From Pempheris klunzingeri (taxonomy: Eukaryota; Chordata; Actinopteri; Acropomatiformes; Pempheridae): a stretch of 64,000 nt of DNA. The stretch covers positions 27,304,828-27,368,827 of the forward strand of contig NC_092019.1 of the NCBI RefSeq assembly GCF_042242105.1, given 5' to 3'. The notes under the pieces are model-generated. The model made no database searches and had not been told where the DNA came from. It was given only the letters and a program-made list of their open reading frames with translations. The translations under genes were made by a program, and so were the position numbers. Numbering within the stretch: position 1 is the stretch's first letter; each line of letters begins with the position of its first letter. Positions 10,363 through 21,206 of the stretch are shown here, in pieces.

Positions 10363-13172
10363 TCACAGTACTAACACTATCTCCTCCCCAGATGAGCTGG
10401 ATTCACCCTCAGCTTCAGACTCCTCAGAATGGACCAGTTCCCCCTCAGCAGTATTTCTACAAATCATCTGCTTCACCTCCAAATGCATCTGCTCCTTCTC
10501 TTTCTTAGCAGCCAGGGCTTTAGATGACACATTTGTGTTTTCTGAATTCCCCCAAAACAAGTTGTCAGGAAACCCTAGATTCTTATTGGTTTGTTCAACA
10601 GCTTCATCTGGTTGATAAGTGGCACCACTCTCCAAGGAGGACATGCAGAAGTCATTCTTTACACCAGAGCTGAAGGAACCATGGAGACCGTTGTCTGTTG
10701 TCATTTGGCCGTTGTCATTTGTGTTCAGTAGTTTTGTTGAGTCCTTCACCACACAGGCATTGTTTTCATCAGGTACACTATCAGGCTCCTTTTTATGTGT
10801 CATAATGGCCTCATCAGAGCCTTTGACATCATTTTCAGTTGATTCAAATTCTTCACAATCATTGTTCAGATGTTTGATGTCAGTCTCCTCACTTGGCTTC
10901 TCTAGAACTGTTTCTGGAATTTCTGGAAATTTCTGACAATGTGTAACATCCTTAATTAGATGTTTTTGAGATACACAGGATGGTTCCACATGTACAACCT
11001 CTATCACCTGAGCGGGGGCAGCCACACCCTGCAGGTTTTCCTGATCTGCTGTTACCTGTAACACAGAGGTTGGGTCCTCTTTGTTGTTGGTTTCTTCCAA
11101 ATCAGGCCTGCTGATGAAGTCACTAAAGCCAGAGTGATCTTCTGTTACATCAGCATGCGTCACCATGGACACATTGTGTTCATCATCTTTCTCTCTTATC
11201 TCTGGAGGGTCTTCAGGCTGGACCACCTCATTGGCCCCAGATTCTTTTTGAGGCTTTACAAGTGAAAAATCACTGGAATATGGGTGCTCATAAAGTTTAT
11301 ATATAACTGTAGTGGAAGATACATATTGATGATTTGCTATCACTTCAGGATCTGCACAGGAAGACATGTCCTCTGTTTTTGTTTTCCCAACCTCATCTTG
11401 CTCTGTCATTTCCTCAAAAGACATGTCTTGCAGATGCAGAATATTGTCACTCTCACTGACCTGCTGCTGTGCAAAGTGAGCGCTGTAGCTGTCTGTGGCT
11501 AGATTTTCCAATTTTTGTTCCACAAGTCTGTCTGCCTTTAACTCCTCAGTGTAGTCCACATTTGTGGGTACCATAGATTTGCTAAGTTCTTCTGAATGTT
11601 CTTCACTGACTTTACTGATAGTTTCTTCTGCATTTTCTGTATCATTTCCCAGGGTAGCATGCACACTTACAGTTATAGCATGTCTAACACCCCTGTCCTC
11701 AATATGAGTATAAACAAGATCATATTCCTCACCCAGTCCCTCCCCTTCAACTTCTTCACATAGATCTTCCATAGTTCCAAATCTCTTTGATTTGTCTTCA
11801 CTCCACATTCCAGTTCCAGTCTCTATGATTCTCTTTTCCTGTTCATCTTCACTAGACTCGCCCATGTGTGATACCTGAGTATTGCTGTCGGTCTCATCGC
11901 TCTTGTACCGAATCAGAGGACAAGTGTCTGCCAGTGTGTTATCCTGAGCATAGCTGTTGCTCTCCGGCTCGGTCCTCCATGACAGAGAGACATTTTGAGG
12001 ATCCTCCTCGTTATCCTTTTCTGCGTTTTCAGGAAGCAGTGCATGCTCTTGGTCCAACGCAGCATGCTGTCCATCATCATCTGATGTGTCTGACATTGAG
12101 GCCAGATTGTTGTCTTTCTCTACTGTTGCAAAATCCTGCCTAATTTCCTTTTCATTCTCTCTCATGCTTGCTGGTTCAGCGTGCTGTTGTTTTTCTTCAT
12201 TTTTTTTAATGCCATGATTTGTCTTCAGATCAGTCCTCTTTTCTGTTACACTATTCCATGAATCCATCTCTTCTCCATCTGGGTACAACTTATCCTCAAT
12301 GTCCATCTCATATGTTCCTTCTATAGAACAGCTTATTTCTTGCCTCATCTCAACTGCATCTTCCTTTAAGATGTTTTCATCTTGGCGAAAGCCTGTCACT
12401 TTTTTAAACACACTTTCTCCGAGGTCATCTTCAGACACTGGAGTGCTTGTCTTGGATTTGAAATTTGGTTTAAGTGCTGCCTCAGTTTCAGAATCTGAGG
12501 TTTCCACTTGCTTGTGCTCTGCTTCTTTGCCTATACACCTTTTCTCTTCCCATGCATCAATTGGAGCATGTGGGACTTGCAAATCTTTTTCAACATGTAC
12601 ATCCTTGTCAGATTCATCTGAAGAACCATAAGGCTCCTCTGTCATTCTGACATGGTATGGTGTGAGGTTGGTTGTGGTAAACGGATGCTGACTAACTTCA
12701 TCATTGAAGGGTAGATCAGCGCTGAGGCCAGACTCAATCTGATAACTGACAACTGACTCAACAACTGGCCTTTCCTCAGAATTCCAATATTGTTCACCTT
12801 CACCTTCTTTGTCGCCCAGTGTTGTTTCAGCAAGAGCCTCCTGCTCATTAGGGGGTGATAGCGGCTCTGCATGGGTGACTTTCTCATGAACTTCCTCTGG
12901 TTTGACATTTTCAGCAGCTCCATTCTGCAGTAATTTTGGAAAAGGGTTTTTCCATGTTGCTGACTTAGTAGTGTCATCATATGCAGGTTTCATGGACACG
13001 TTTGGAGTTCCAATTAGGATAACAGGTTTTCTACTCCAGCTTGGTGTTGCAGTTATCATTGCTGGTGGTGTTCCTGTTATGCCACGGATAGATGACCAGC
13101 AACTAGTTTCTTGGCTAGCACACAGCTGGGTCAGGTAATTCTTTCTAACCCCCAGAGGACTGAAAACGGTAT
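10363..13172 (-). CDS. nes: nes exon 4: long acidic tail
   Basis: A single open exon of 2,810 bp after acceptor CTCCACAG/ATACC. The tail is dominated by Glu, Asp, Ser and Lys, with no globular domain seen, and ends SSSGEEIVLVL. It is shorter than the mammalian nestin tail but of the same character. Serine-acidic clusters such as SGFSDF and SEESEAEGESSSSGEE look like casein-kinase-type sites (inference). Confidence 0.92.
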
Positions 13173-14436
13173 CTGTGGAGGACAAGAGCTCATGAATACA
13201 CAATGAACTAAGTTATTGGAATGAAAATGACTTGCATTGATGTCTTGTGAATACACTGAGTTTATATAAAACCAACCAATATATTAACTATATATATTAG
13301 TACTATATTACTACTATAATAAATTCTGCAAAATATACGATATAGAAATCTGATATTTCTATACAGCATTGACTAGTATTTCACATCATGCCTCATATCC
13401 TTAACATGACATAGATACTGTGGAGAAATCTGCCTCCACAAAGCATTAATAAAACACATGTTCTTAATGGAGGTTGGGCACTAATGGGGATATATTGATC
13501 GCCATTTCCTTTCACCGTTGTCTAAATTACCAGCAAGCAAAGCCATATGGCTCACTTATCACTGGGGACTTCATTAGGTGGCTTGCACTATAGGACTCAA
13601 AGTGCCTACCTCTGCTTTCTTATTCAAGCTCCCTACCCACCCTGCTCAGTAAGATTAACAGGATTACAAATAGTATAAAACATGTCTCCCACTCTGAGGG
13701 GCTTTCAGTTAGACTAAGTAAAATTAAACCCTTACAAAGGGGAAGTATTAATGTAATGTGGAGATGACGGGAAGGATTTATGCAAAACATTGAGGTTCTA
13801 AACACTGCAGCAGAGAAATCATTGACATGGTGCTGATATATTAATATGTGTTATTTTAATTACCTGTGGTGGAACGGTTTCTTAACAATGAGATGTCTCC
13901 CCCGAGGCTTTCACTGTCCAGAACAGCTCTGTAAAGACAGACAACAAGAAAAGTACAGCATGTGAATATTGTGATATCTATAAATTGGATGAGTCATGAA
14001 TAGGTCAATGCCGTCATGATCCTGGGCACAGAGTGGTGGCTAGGAAGAGGAGCAAAGGATGACTTTTGTTGCTCTTAAGCAGCAGGAACAGACTGAGGTC
14101 TGTTGTTATGATAATGAAGGAAAGGCTATGGCTCAGTGGTAGAGTGGGTCGTCCCTCAATCAGAAGGTCGGGGTTTCGATCCCCAGCTCCTATGGGTCAA
14201 CATGTCGAAGTGTCCTTGACAAGACACTGTCCTTGACAAGACACTGAACCCCAACTTGATCCAAATTACATTCCTCCTGTATGAATGATGTGTGAATGGG
14301 TGACTGGGTATGGGTAAATGGGTAAAGCGCTTTGAGTAGTTGAAATAACTAGAAAGGCACTATACAAATACAGACCATTTACCATTTACCATTTGCCCTG
14401 TCAGTGAGGAGCAACACACTCTGCCATCAATTCCTT

Positions 14437-14475
<39 letters not shown>

Positions 14476-17400
14476 GACAGCAGATATTATGAACAGCCCA
14501 TGCAGCACTAATACCACTGTCTCCATTCACACATGTGGACCACACTGATCTCCATTTGTACACATACTCATTTTGTGTCTGTCTTTCCTTACAAGATCCT
14601 ATTTGGTGTGAATATAGTTTTGAGATACATCTAGGTGTAACAGCAGTTCAATGAGCAATGAATGACATTGAAATTTGTCCTCTAGTTTATCCTCCTCCCT
14701 CCTGCTCCCCTTTCCTGTTATTCTAGACTCCCATAGCTTCTAAACCAGTAGCTTCTCATTTGAAGGGTGAGGATCAATATTTTAAGGAGGGGGGAGAAGG
14801 AAAAGGGAGACACCACTATAGAGCTTACTTAGAGAGTAGCTATAGAGAGTTACACTGTTCAAGACATCAGAGACTGCTCTTTCAATTAGATGATCAGATG
14901 GCTGCACCCACTGTGGGCAGCTCTTTCTTTGTCAAGATCTCTTGCAGATGGAAGGGTGTTTGTCTTCACTATAACAGAGCAGCAAGACTAGAATGGGTTA
15001 AACCAATCATCTAAATTAGTGTTGACAATGATGACAGCTCAGCTGGATGGTTGTGGGGTCTCTCCAGTCTTATTATTATTATGATTCATTAAAATTCTAA
15101 TATATGTGAAACTTTATTCTCAGCATAAACATCAAAAACGTTGTTCTGCTCACTGATCATACTAAAATTTCCAGTCTAGAACACCTGCACATGTGGAGGC
15201 AAATCTGATTTTCACCCAGTGATCACAAGATTACAATATCATTGATGGAAGTGCAAGAAAAGCAACATACAAAGCTGATATGTCAATATCTGAATAGATC
15301 AAACAACAGACTCTGCACATCTGCATTTCTTTAGATGTCTTGGTTAAGAAATGTAAAGAGAGGAATGCTTTCAAGTGTGAATGGAATGACTATATATTTA
15401 CTCATATGAGACTTTTTAGCTTGGTTATATATGTCCCATCTCCAGCACTGTACTTAAGAGACAGACAGTAGATTGATATTGATTATCTCATCTCATTAAT
15501 TTTTCCAGAGCACAAATAGAGTATGACATTCTGGATGGAATCATGTACATATTTTCTTATTATTGATCACTGACTGATCAGCTTTATATCAATAAATGTA
15601 ATCATATACACAAGGGTGTGGAGATGGTGACTGTTTTGTTCAGGGACCATACCCCATATCTTGGAAAAGTCAATGTATGTGATTTGCTTTTTAAGGTTGC
15701 TCTAGAATCACACTTGCTTGATGTATAAAAGCAGCGTACCTGTACGTTGCTACCTCCAGGCCCAGTGAGATCTTCACCTGAAGTAGGCCTCGCTTCTGGT
15801 GGAGAACATGACCAATCTGCTTGAGCAGCTCCTCTTTCTCTGCCTCCAGGCCCTCCAAGTGATCCTGCCACAGGAAGTGACACAGAAAATAAAAAGGCGT
15901 GCAAGTTCTCACAGTGAAGTATAGTGCGTAAAAATGAACAGTCTTTGTTCTACTCTTCACACTGAATGCTGTTCATATTGCTCATAGTCATATCCTGTGG
16001 GTTGTTTAAATGGTGTTGCAATAAAACTGCACAAGTTAACACTGCAAGCACTGCACAAGACCCACAAATGATTAGTCCTTGTTACAAGTCATCCAGAACC
16101 ACAGTGGGAGAAAGCAGCATTGTCCTAAAAAGAGCTTGATTTGGTTGCTTCACTCTGCTGACCTCCCTGTGACCCAGAACTAATCCCAACAGACCCAATT
16201 TATAAATATGTAGTCCATTAGTCCTTCTCAGTCCCAAATGTCCATTAAAATATTAAATGAGTATACTGAGGGAGGAAAGCCCCTGGGGGACTGACTCACA
16301 GATGCTCCTTAACACCTTCAGTGGGTCTATTCGCCAGGAAATGAGATATAAAAAAGGGTTCAAAATATCAAAAATATCTTTTGATAAAGTATTTGACAAG
16401 TCACGTAATTGAGATTCAATAGCACAACAGGTTCTGTATCCATAGTATCCATATTGACGTAAGTAAGGCAGAACCTGATAATCAGCTGTTCACATTTGCC
16501 TGGTTGGTCACTGCCTTTATTTTTAGGATCCATTGCCTTGTGATACTATGACAAAGACATCAAACACTGTGAAAGGTTGCATGCTTAATGAGATGACCCT
16601 GGGAAGATTGTTCTGACATGAAAGAAGTTCCCTAATTTGCAACAATTATTTTTCACAGATCTAAATAAATAAATAAATAATGGAAGGACTTTTCGCCTCT
16701 GCAGTAGTATATATAAATCAACTGACACTATGCTGACATATATGTGAAGTTTACTATTATGCTGAATGGCTTATTTGATTTATTGATTGGTAGAATGACA
16801 AAATTAATCCATCTCATCACAGAATAACTAGAATGAGTTTTTCAAGGCACCACCTTGGGCTCTGATCAATTGTGATTGCCATTTGTCATTTTACAGAGTT
16901 AACAGTTTCCTCATTCACTGAGAAAAGACGTATGGGCTGCTACCTGCTTAATGTTTACAGGAAGGTATGCTGCTCTCACCTGGAGTTGCTGGTATCTGGC
17001 TTCCTGTTGGGCTACAGTCTTCTTCAGATGCAGTCTGACATCATGAGCTGAAGCAATCTCCTTCTTTAGGACTTGTATTTTCAACTGGCTCTCGCTCACC
17101 TCCTGACCCACTTGGGTTAAATGCTTCCTGGCCTGGTTAAGTGAATTTTCTAGCCAAGCTAACTGCCCCTGATGGGCCTCTGCTGCCTCCTGCCATACCT
17201 CAGCAGCCCTCTGAGAGTACTCCTGTCCCAGTTGTAGGAGGTTCGGCATCTGGTTGCCCCTTTGAGCCTGTATGGGTGGCACTGTGGCTCTGGACTGGTT
17301 CAAAGTGGCTTCCCAGGGGGCCATATCTTCCTTGTGGGTTTTAATCAGGTACCTCATCTCAAGTTCCAGCTGATTGATCTTCTCCCTCAGCCAGATCTGG

Positions 17401-17783
17401 GCCGTCTGTTCCTCCTCCAACTCCTTCCTGCTTTGCTCCAGCTTCATCTTGGCCTCCACTTGGGCCTGAGCCTCCTTCTGCCTCTGCAAGTCTAGGGCTT
17501 GGAGCTGCTCTGCCAACCTGCTGATCTCTAGCTCTGTGAAGACCCTGTCCCTCCAGGCTGCATCCACCTCCAATCTTGCCTGCTGTAGCTCTTCCTCCAG
17601 ACCATTCCGTCGTGTCAAGGCTCTGTGAGTTTGGACCTCTTTAGCAAGTAGCGCATTTTCCTCCTCAAGCAGTTTGACCCGGCCCAGGTAGGTCTCCAGG
17701 CGGCAGTTCAAGTTCACCATCTGGTGCTTCTTATCACCCAGGTTGCTGTGGTGAAAGGGTTTATGCACACTGTGGAACTCCAT
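10363..17783 (-). CDS. nes: Nestin (type VI intermediate filament protein)
   Basis: Four exons join in frame to 1,268 codons including stop: 17783-16980, 15864-15740, 13928-13864 and 13172-10363. All introns are GT-AG, with phases 0, 2 and 1. The protein has a very short head, then the helix-initiation motif (LNCRLETYLGRVKLLEEENA, residues about 25-44), a coiled-coil rod, and the rod end GLEVATYRAVLDSES. A long acidic tail of over 900 residues follows. The short head, four-exon layout and huge last exon are typical of nestin. Vimentin and desmin have longer heads and short tails, and synemin is the main alternative. Nestin co-assembles with vimentin-type filaments in neural and muscle progenitors. 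The start was chosen at MEFHSVHKPF because an upstream in-frame start codon (17807) would add eight residues that do not look filament-like. Confidence 0.93.
13173..13863 (-). other. nes intron 3
   Basis: Intron with AT-rich stretches (13260-13370). No repeat family or nested gene recognised. Confidence 0.7.
13864..13928 (-). CDS. nes: nes exon 3: short exon after the rod
   Basis: 65 bp with acceptor TTTACAG/AGCTGTT and donor CACAG/GTAATT. It encodes (R)AVLDSESLGGDISLLRNRST, corresponding to the short third exon of nestin genes. Phases 2 and 1 fit both neighbours. Confidence 0.88.
14123..14393 (+). repeat. tRNA-derived SINE, full copy (family R2)
   Basis: The head contains a Pol III A box (TGGCTCAGTGGTAGAG, 14129-14144) and B box (GGTTTCGATCC, 14172-14182) in tRNA-like spacing. 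The body has ATTCCTCCTGTATGAATGAT. The tail GCACTATACAAATACAGACC resembles the 3' end of the local L2-type LINE, which would explain how it retroposes. A 17-bp block (GTCCTTGACAAGACACT) is tandemly duplicated at 14211-14244. It lies antisense to nes. Confidence 0.85.
14439..14473. repeat. (CA)n microsatellite
   Basis: About 17 uninterrupted CA units in nes intron 2. Confidence 0.95.
15740..15864 (-). CDS. nes: nes exon 2: end of coil 2B
   Basis: 125 bp with acceptor TGGCAG/GATCAC and donor TACAG/GTACGC. It encodes DHLEGLEAEKEELLKQIGHV and then the highly conserved rod end LLQVKISLGLEVATYR. The last codon is split over the next intron. Confidence 0.93.
15865..16979 (-). other. nes intron 1
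   Basis: No repeat family or nested gene recognised. A short AAAT run occurs near 16662-16680. Confidence 0.7.
16980..17783 (-). CDS. nes: nes exon 1: head, coil 1 and part of coil 2
   Basis: Encodes residues 1-268. The head is only about 20 residues. The rod then starts with heptad-rich sequence containing RLETYLGRVKLLEEENALL. Further coiled-coil blocks include RDRVFTELEISRLAEQLQAL and AQIWLREKINQLELEMRYL. The donor is CTCCAG/GTGAGA at 16980/16979, between codons. The open frame runs on for 22 codons into the intron before a stop, which gives no reason to prefer an unspliced form. Confidence 0.93.
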
Positions 17784-17939
17784 GTCAGTGTTAGACAACA
17801 GCCTCACTCAGTGCGCCGCTGATTTGATAGTCGAATGTATCTCCCTGTCCAGGCCTGAGTCAGTTTGTGTGAGTGAGGCTCCAGTGAGGCTCTGGTAGTG
17901 AGACAGCTGGCAAGAAGCTTTCTTTTCATACTTTAGTTA

Positions 17940-18110
17940 ATGAAGGGGTTGGACACCCGGGCATAAGGGGAGGAGGAATGGAGAGGGAGGGGACTGAAGG
18001 CTGGAGGGGGGAGGGGTGAGGGTGGATAAGGAAGGGTGGAAAGGCAGAGAATGCATTAAGGAAAGAGGAAAGAATGGTGAGGGAGAGATTAGATTAGATG
18101 TAGGGTGGAG
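17940..18110. promoter_or_regulatory. G-rich purine tract upstream of nestin
   Basis: Within about 160-330 bp upstream of the nestin start codon the plus strand is strongly purine-rich, with several G runs around 17960-18020 (for example GGAGGGGGGAGGGG). This is where the 5' flank of nes would be. No clear TATA box is seen. CAGCTG (E-box) occurs at about 17906. The promoter role is inferred from position only. Confidence 0.35.
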
Positions 18111-18233
18111 AGAGAGGCAGCGATGTAATTTAAGGTTAACTATTTCACCGCTGGTCCTTTTTCCAGATGAGGAAAAACCTCTGCTGAACAGAGGATGATG
18201 GATACAGACATTCAAATGTCATTAACATTTCTG

Positions 18234-18275
18234 TTGTGTGAGACATATGACTGTTCTGTCATATGTCTCACACAA
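18234..18275. repeat. Perfect 18-bp inverted repeat
   Basis: The arms TTGTGTGAGACATATGAC (18234-18251) and its exact reverse complement (18258-18275) flank a 6-base loop. The right arm overlaps the start of the repeat that is duplicated at 45591. Confidence 0.95.
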
Positions 18276-18415
18276 GAATCACGACTGATTGAACATAAAA
18301 AAGATTTAAAAAATAGTAGTTTGCACCTAAATGTGTTTACCACGTTTTCAATGGACCTCTCTCCATCACAGGGTGAGTAAAATGGATGACTCCTCAAAAG
18401 TGTTGAGGGGGCTGC
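18267..18415 (+). repeat. Host repeat (family R3), left part, split by the LTR element
   Basis: Near-identical to 45591-45737, apart from small differences such as a missing stretch around 18303-18312. The copy resumes after the LTR element at 21749. Key string: GTGTTTACCACG. The family is unnamed here. Its ends are CACA... and ...TGTG. Confidence 0.85.
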
Positions 18416-18487
18416 TGTTGAATTAGAATTTAATATGACCATAGAATGTTTCAGGCCTTCTCAAATAAAGTTACTCTCTCTCTAACA
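18416..18487 (+). repeat. 5' LTR, internally deleted to 72 bp
   Basis: Begins TGTTGAATTAGAATTTAATA like the 3' LTR, matches it for about 65 bp, then jumps at a CTCTCT run to the LTR end CTAACA. About 470 bp present in the 3' LTR are missing, including its TATA-like and poly(A) signals. Confidence 0.85.
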
Positions 18488-18489
18488 AT

Positions 18490-18508
18490 TGGTGCCGTGA
18501 CCCGGATT
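18490..18508 (+). other. Primer-binding site, tRNA-His type
   Basis: TGGTGCCGTGACCCGGATT, two bases after the LTR end. Known tRNA-His primer sites read TGGTGCCGTGACTCGGAT, so this differs by one base in the shared part. Confidence 0.85.
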
Positions 18509-18948
18509 GGCAAACTCCGAGACGTGTCCCGTTGAGGAACCCCGGAGTGAGTGGAGGAAAACTTTTTCAGACAACTTCAAGGCGCGCCTGAGTAAGGGTA
18601 AGCAGAAAACCTTTTTGAGATAGAATTTCTGCACATTGGCCATACTCAAATCAAAGTTGTCTGAATAATGTTGTTCCTACATTCGCTAAAACATAAACCA
18701 AAACTGAGTATAACTAAACCGCATTGAAATGTTGTAGTCACATGTAAAGTACAGAACCACATAGTCACAGTTGAGGGAAAAGAAAATAAGTGTCCAAGGA
18801 CAGCTAATTTGGCCTGATAAGGGACATAGAACTCACTGGGTAAATAACCACTGAGAGTTGTCTCCCAAATTTTAGGGCAGGACATTTTGCTTTCCTCCAT
18901 ACTGTACACTATTGTATATATTTTCCGGGTAGCTAACCGATGCCGCAA

Positions 18949-19018
18949 GGGCGATGCCGCTGATGAGAGCGATGCCGCGATGCCACTGATGAGAGCGATG
19001 CCACTGATGAGAGTGAGG
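18949..19018. repeat. 18-bp minisatellite in LTR-element interior
   Basis: About 3.5 units of GATGCCACTGATGAGAGC with minor variation, followed by an A/T-rich low-complexity run of AAATA units (19020-19115). Confidence 0.8.
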
Positions 19019-19204
19019 AATTTAAAAAAATAAAATTAAATTAAAAAAATAAAATAAAATAAAAAATAAAAATAAACAAATAAGTAAATAAAATGAAAAT
19101 AATAAACAAACAAGGACACAGGGACAAGTTTGTTATTTTCCATGACAATGTGGGCAGTTTCCTGCCTGGATGATATTGTAACTGAATAACGGGACACAAA
19201 CTAA

Positions 19205-19745
19205 GATGTCTCAGAGTCACTGTGAATTAAAACGAGTGATAAGACTGGGAGAACCCCCAGCAAACAAGCGCACAGACTAATAGAGTCTGTGTAGAAGCTT
19301 CTTGTTTGGGTCCTCACTCGGGCATTAAGCCAATCACCGACTCAGATATGGCAGCAAGGACAACAGCAGGGTACAACCCCTACAAACAAATGATTCACAT
19401 AACCCCTGATGACAAGTCACAGAGGGAATTGTGTGTGCAGAACATTAAAGAACTACAGAGTGACCCTCTTCTCTGTTGCTGTACTCCCTGCTTGGATGAT
19501 GTTTTAACTGAATGAGGTGTTTGGCATTGATCAGTCACTACTGATTGGGGATCCCAACACCTGATCCAGGTCAACAAGCAGCTCTGTCGGGGCAATGGAT
19601 TACTAAGGGGACAATTTGGTTTGGGTGTTTCAGAATCACTGTGAATTAAAACGAGTGGTGAGACTGGGGGAAACCCTACCGATCAAGCACTAAGACTGGT
19701 AAGAGTCTGCGTGGAAGCTTCTTGATTAGGTCCACACTTGGGCAC
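19205..19745. repeat. Spaced direct repeat inside LTR element
   Basis: Two copies of a block of about 118 bp at 19209-19325 and 19629-19745. They share TCACTGTGAATTAAAACGAG and GTGGAAGCTTCTTG-like strings and are separated by about 300 bp. No coding meaning seen. Confidence 0.75.
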
Positions 19746-20722
19746 GGGGCACTGTGCCATTCACTGATTCTGTACAGGTACGCATACAATATTTCACTAT
19801 GTTAAAGCGAATGAATAAAGGATAAAAACAAGCATGGAGAGATAAAGGACTGGACCTTAAGAGAGGTCAACAAGCTCAATCGGTTCCCACCCCTTTGGGA
19901 GGGACCCCACATGGTAGCAAAGGCTGCCTCACACTAAAGAGAGGACTGACAGACAAACTGAATGACTGGATCCATGAGACTCACTGTTCCCTGACACAAG
20001 GCCTAAAAAGACAGGACGTTGACTGAGGTTCAGACTGACGTAAGAACCTCTACACCTGACCTAAGACTCTACTACTGACCCTGATCCTGGGGACGACCCC
20101 CCACCACCACTATCACACCCAGAGAAGTACATTTAACCTTTACTAGAACTCACACACCCACATAGATGCAATTGACATTCTCAGAGGTGTGCCTGATGAA
20201 TATAAGTTAGCCGACATGTTAGCCGCTGGTTTTGAATAATTTCTCTACTGGTGGGTCACTATAAACAAAAATGTGGACATGATTAACTAAGTCCACTCTG
20301 ATATACTACAAAAACGACCCTGGATTTTCTTTTAGCAGAAAGAGGTGGTGTTTGTACTTTATTTGATAAAACATTTGGCACATGAAAAACACTGATTAGC
20401 TCTATCTTTATCAAGTCCAGTCTGTGGTTGCAGTAACTCTTTCAGTAACTCTGTGGTTGTTGCTGTACTCCTTGCATCAGGCACCTCTGTCTAAAATGTA
20501 TTACAGCTTCCATCAATGATAAATTTCCACCACCTCTGTATTAATTACTCCACTATTCTAATGAAGCTCTTCCACAGATTTCTCTCTCAGGATGAAGAGG
20601 ATCCTGCCCTTGGCTGCACACACCATAAACTGCTAACGTTTAATACATACCCATATACAGCTATCCACACACTTAGAGGTGTGATACTTATAGATGTTAC
20701 TGCTTATTGTGCTTTTAATCAT

Positions 20723-20996
20723 ATGGTTTAATCACTTTGTTTAGAAATTTCCACATGCACTGTGCAAGGAAGACTGCTTGCTGCTATTAACTGCAATTGA
20801 AGATCAGCTTACACATATTTGCCCACATATAGGTCACATTAATTTTTGCTTGCTGCCTAGATACATGGTTTAATCACTTTGTTTAGAAATGTCCACATGC
20901 ACTGTGCAAGGAAGACTGCTTGCTGCTATTAACTGCAATTGAAGACCAGCTTACACATATTTGCCCACATATAGGTCACATTAACTTGCACTGCCT
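20723..20996. repeat. 142-bp tandem duplication in LTR element
   Basis: Unit 1 (20723-20864) and unit 2 (from 20865) both start ATGGTTTAATCACTTTGTTT. They differ at only about two positions over the first 120 bp, so the duplication is younger than the element. Confidence 0.9.
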
Positions 20997-21195
20997 TTCC
21001 TACATATTGTATATTGATGTAGTAAAGGTATACCAAAAAGGGACGCCGACAAGTCTCCCATGTAATTGTGCTGCTTTCTGATGTGGTTGGTTGTTTGCAG
21101 ATTGGGGCCCTGCTAGACGACTCGCTGCTGAAGAATACAGTACAATACACACAACATTCCTACTTCTTATTGGATTGACATGATAAAATCATGTC

Positions 21196-21206
21196 AAAAG
21201 GGGAAT
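21196..21206 (+). other. Polypurine tract
   Basis: AAAAGGGGAAT immediately before the 3' LTR start TGTTG at 21207, the expected place for second-strand priming. Confidence 0.85.

Larger units (their letters stand above)
13929..15739 (-). other. nes intron 2, with a SINE and a CA repeat
   Basis: Holds the full SINE at 14123-14393 and a (CA)n tract at 14439-14473. A short open frame on the plus strand at about 14760-15014 shows no family resemblance. Confidence 0.7.

Noticed and set aside
14129-14195. Possible tRNA gene
   Set aside because: A and B boxes are present, but the sequence continues as a dispersed SINE with other copies in the window. The arms do not make a clean cloverleaf.
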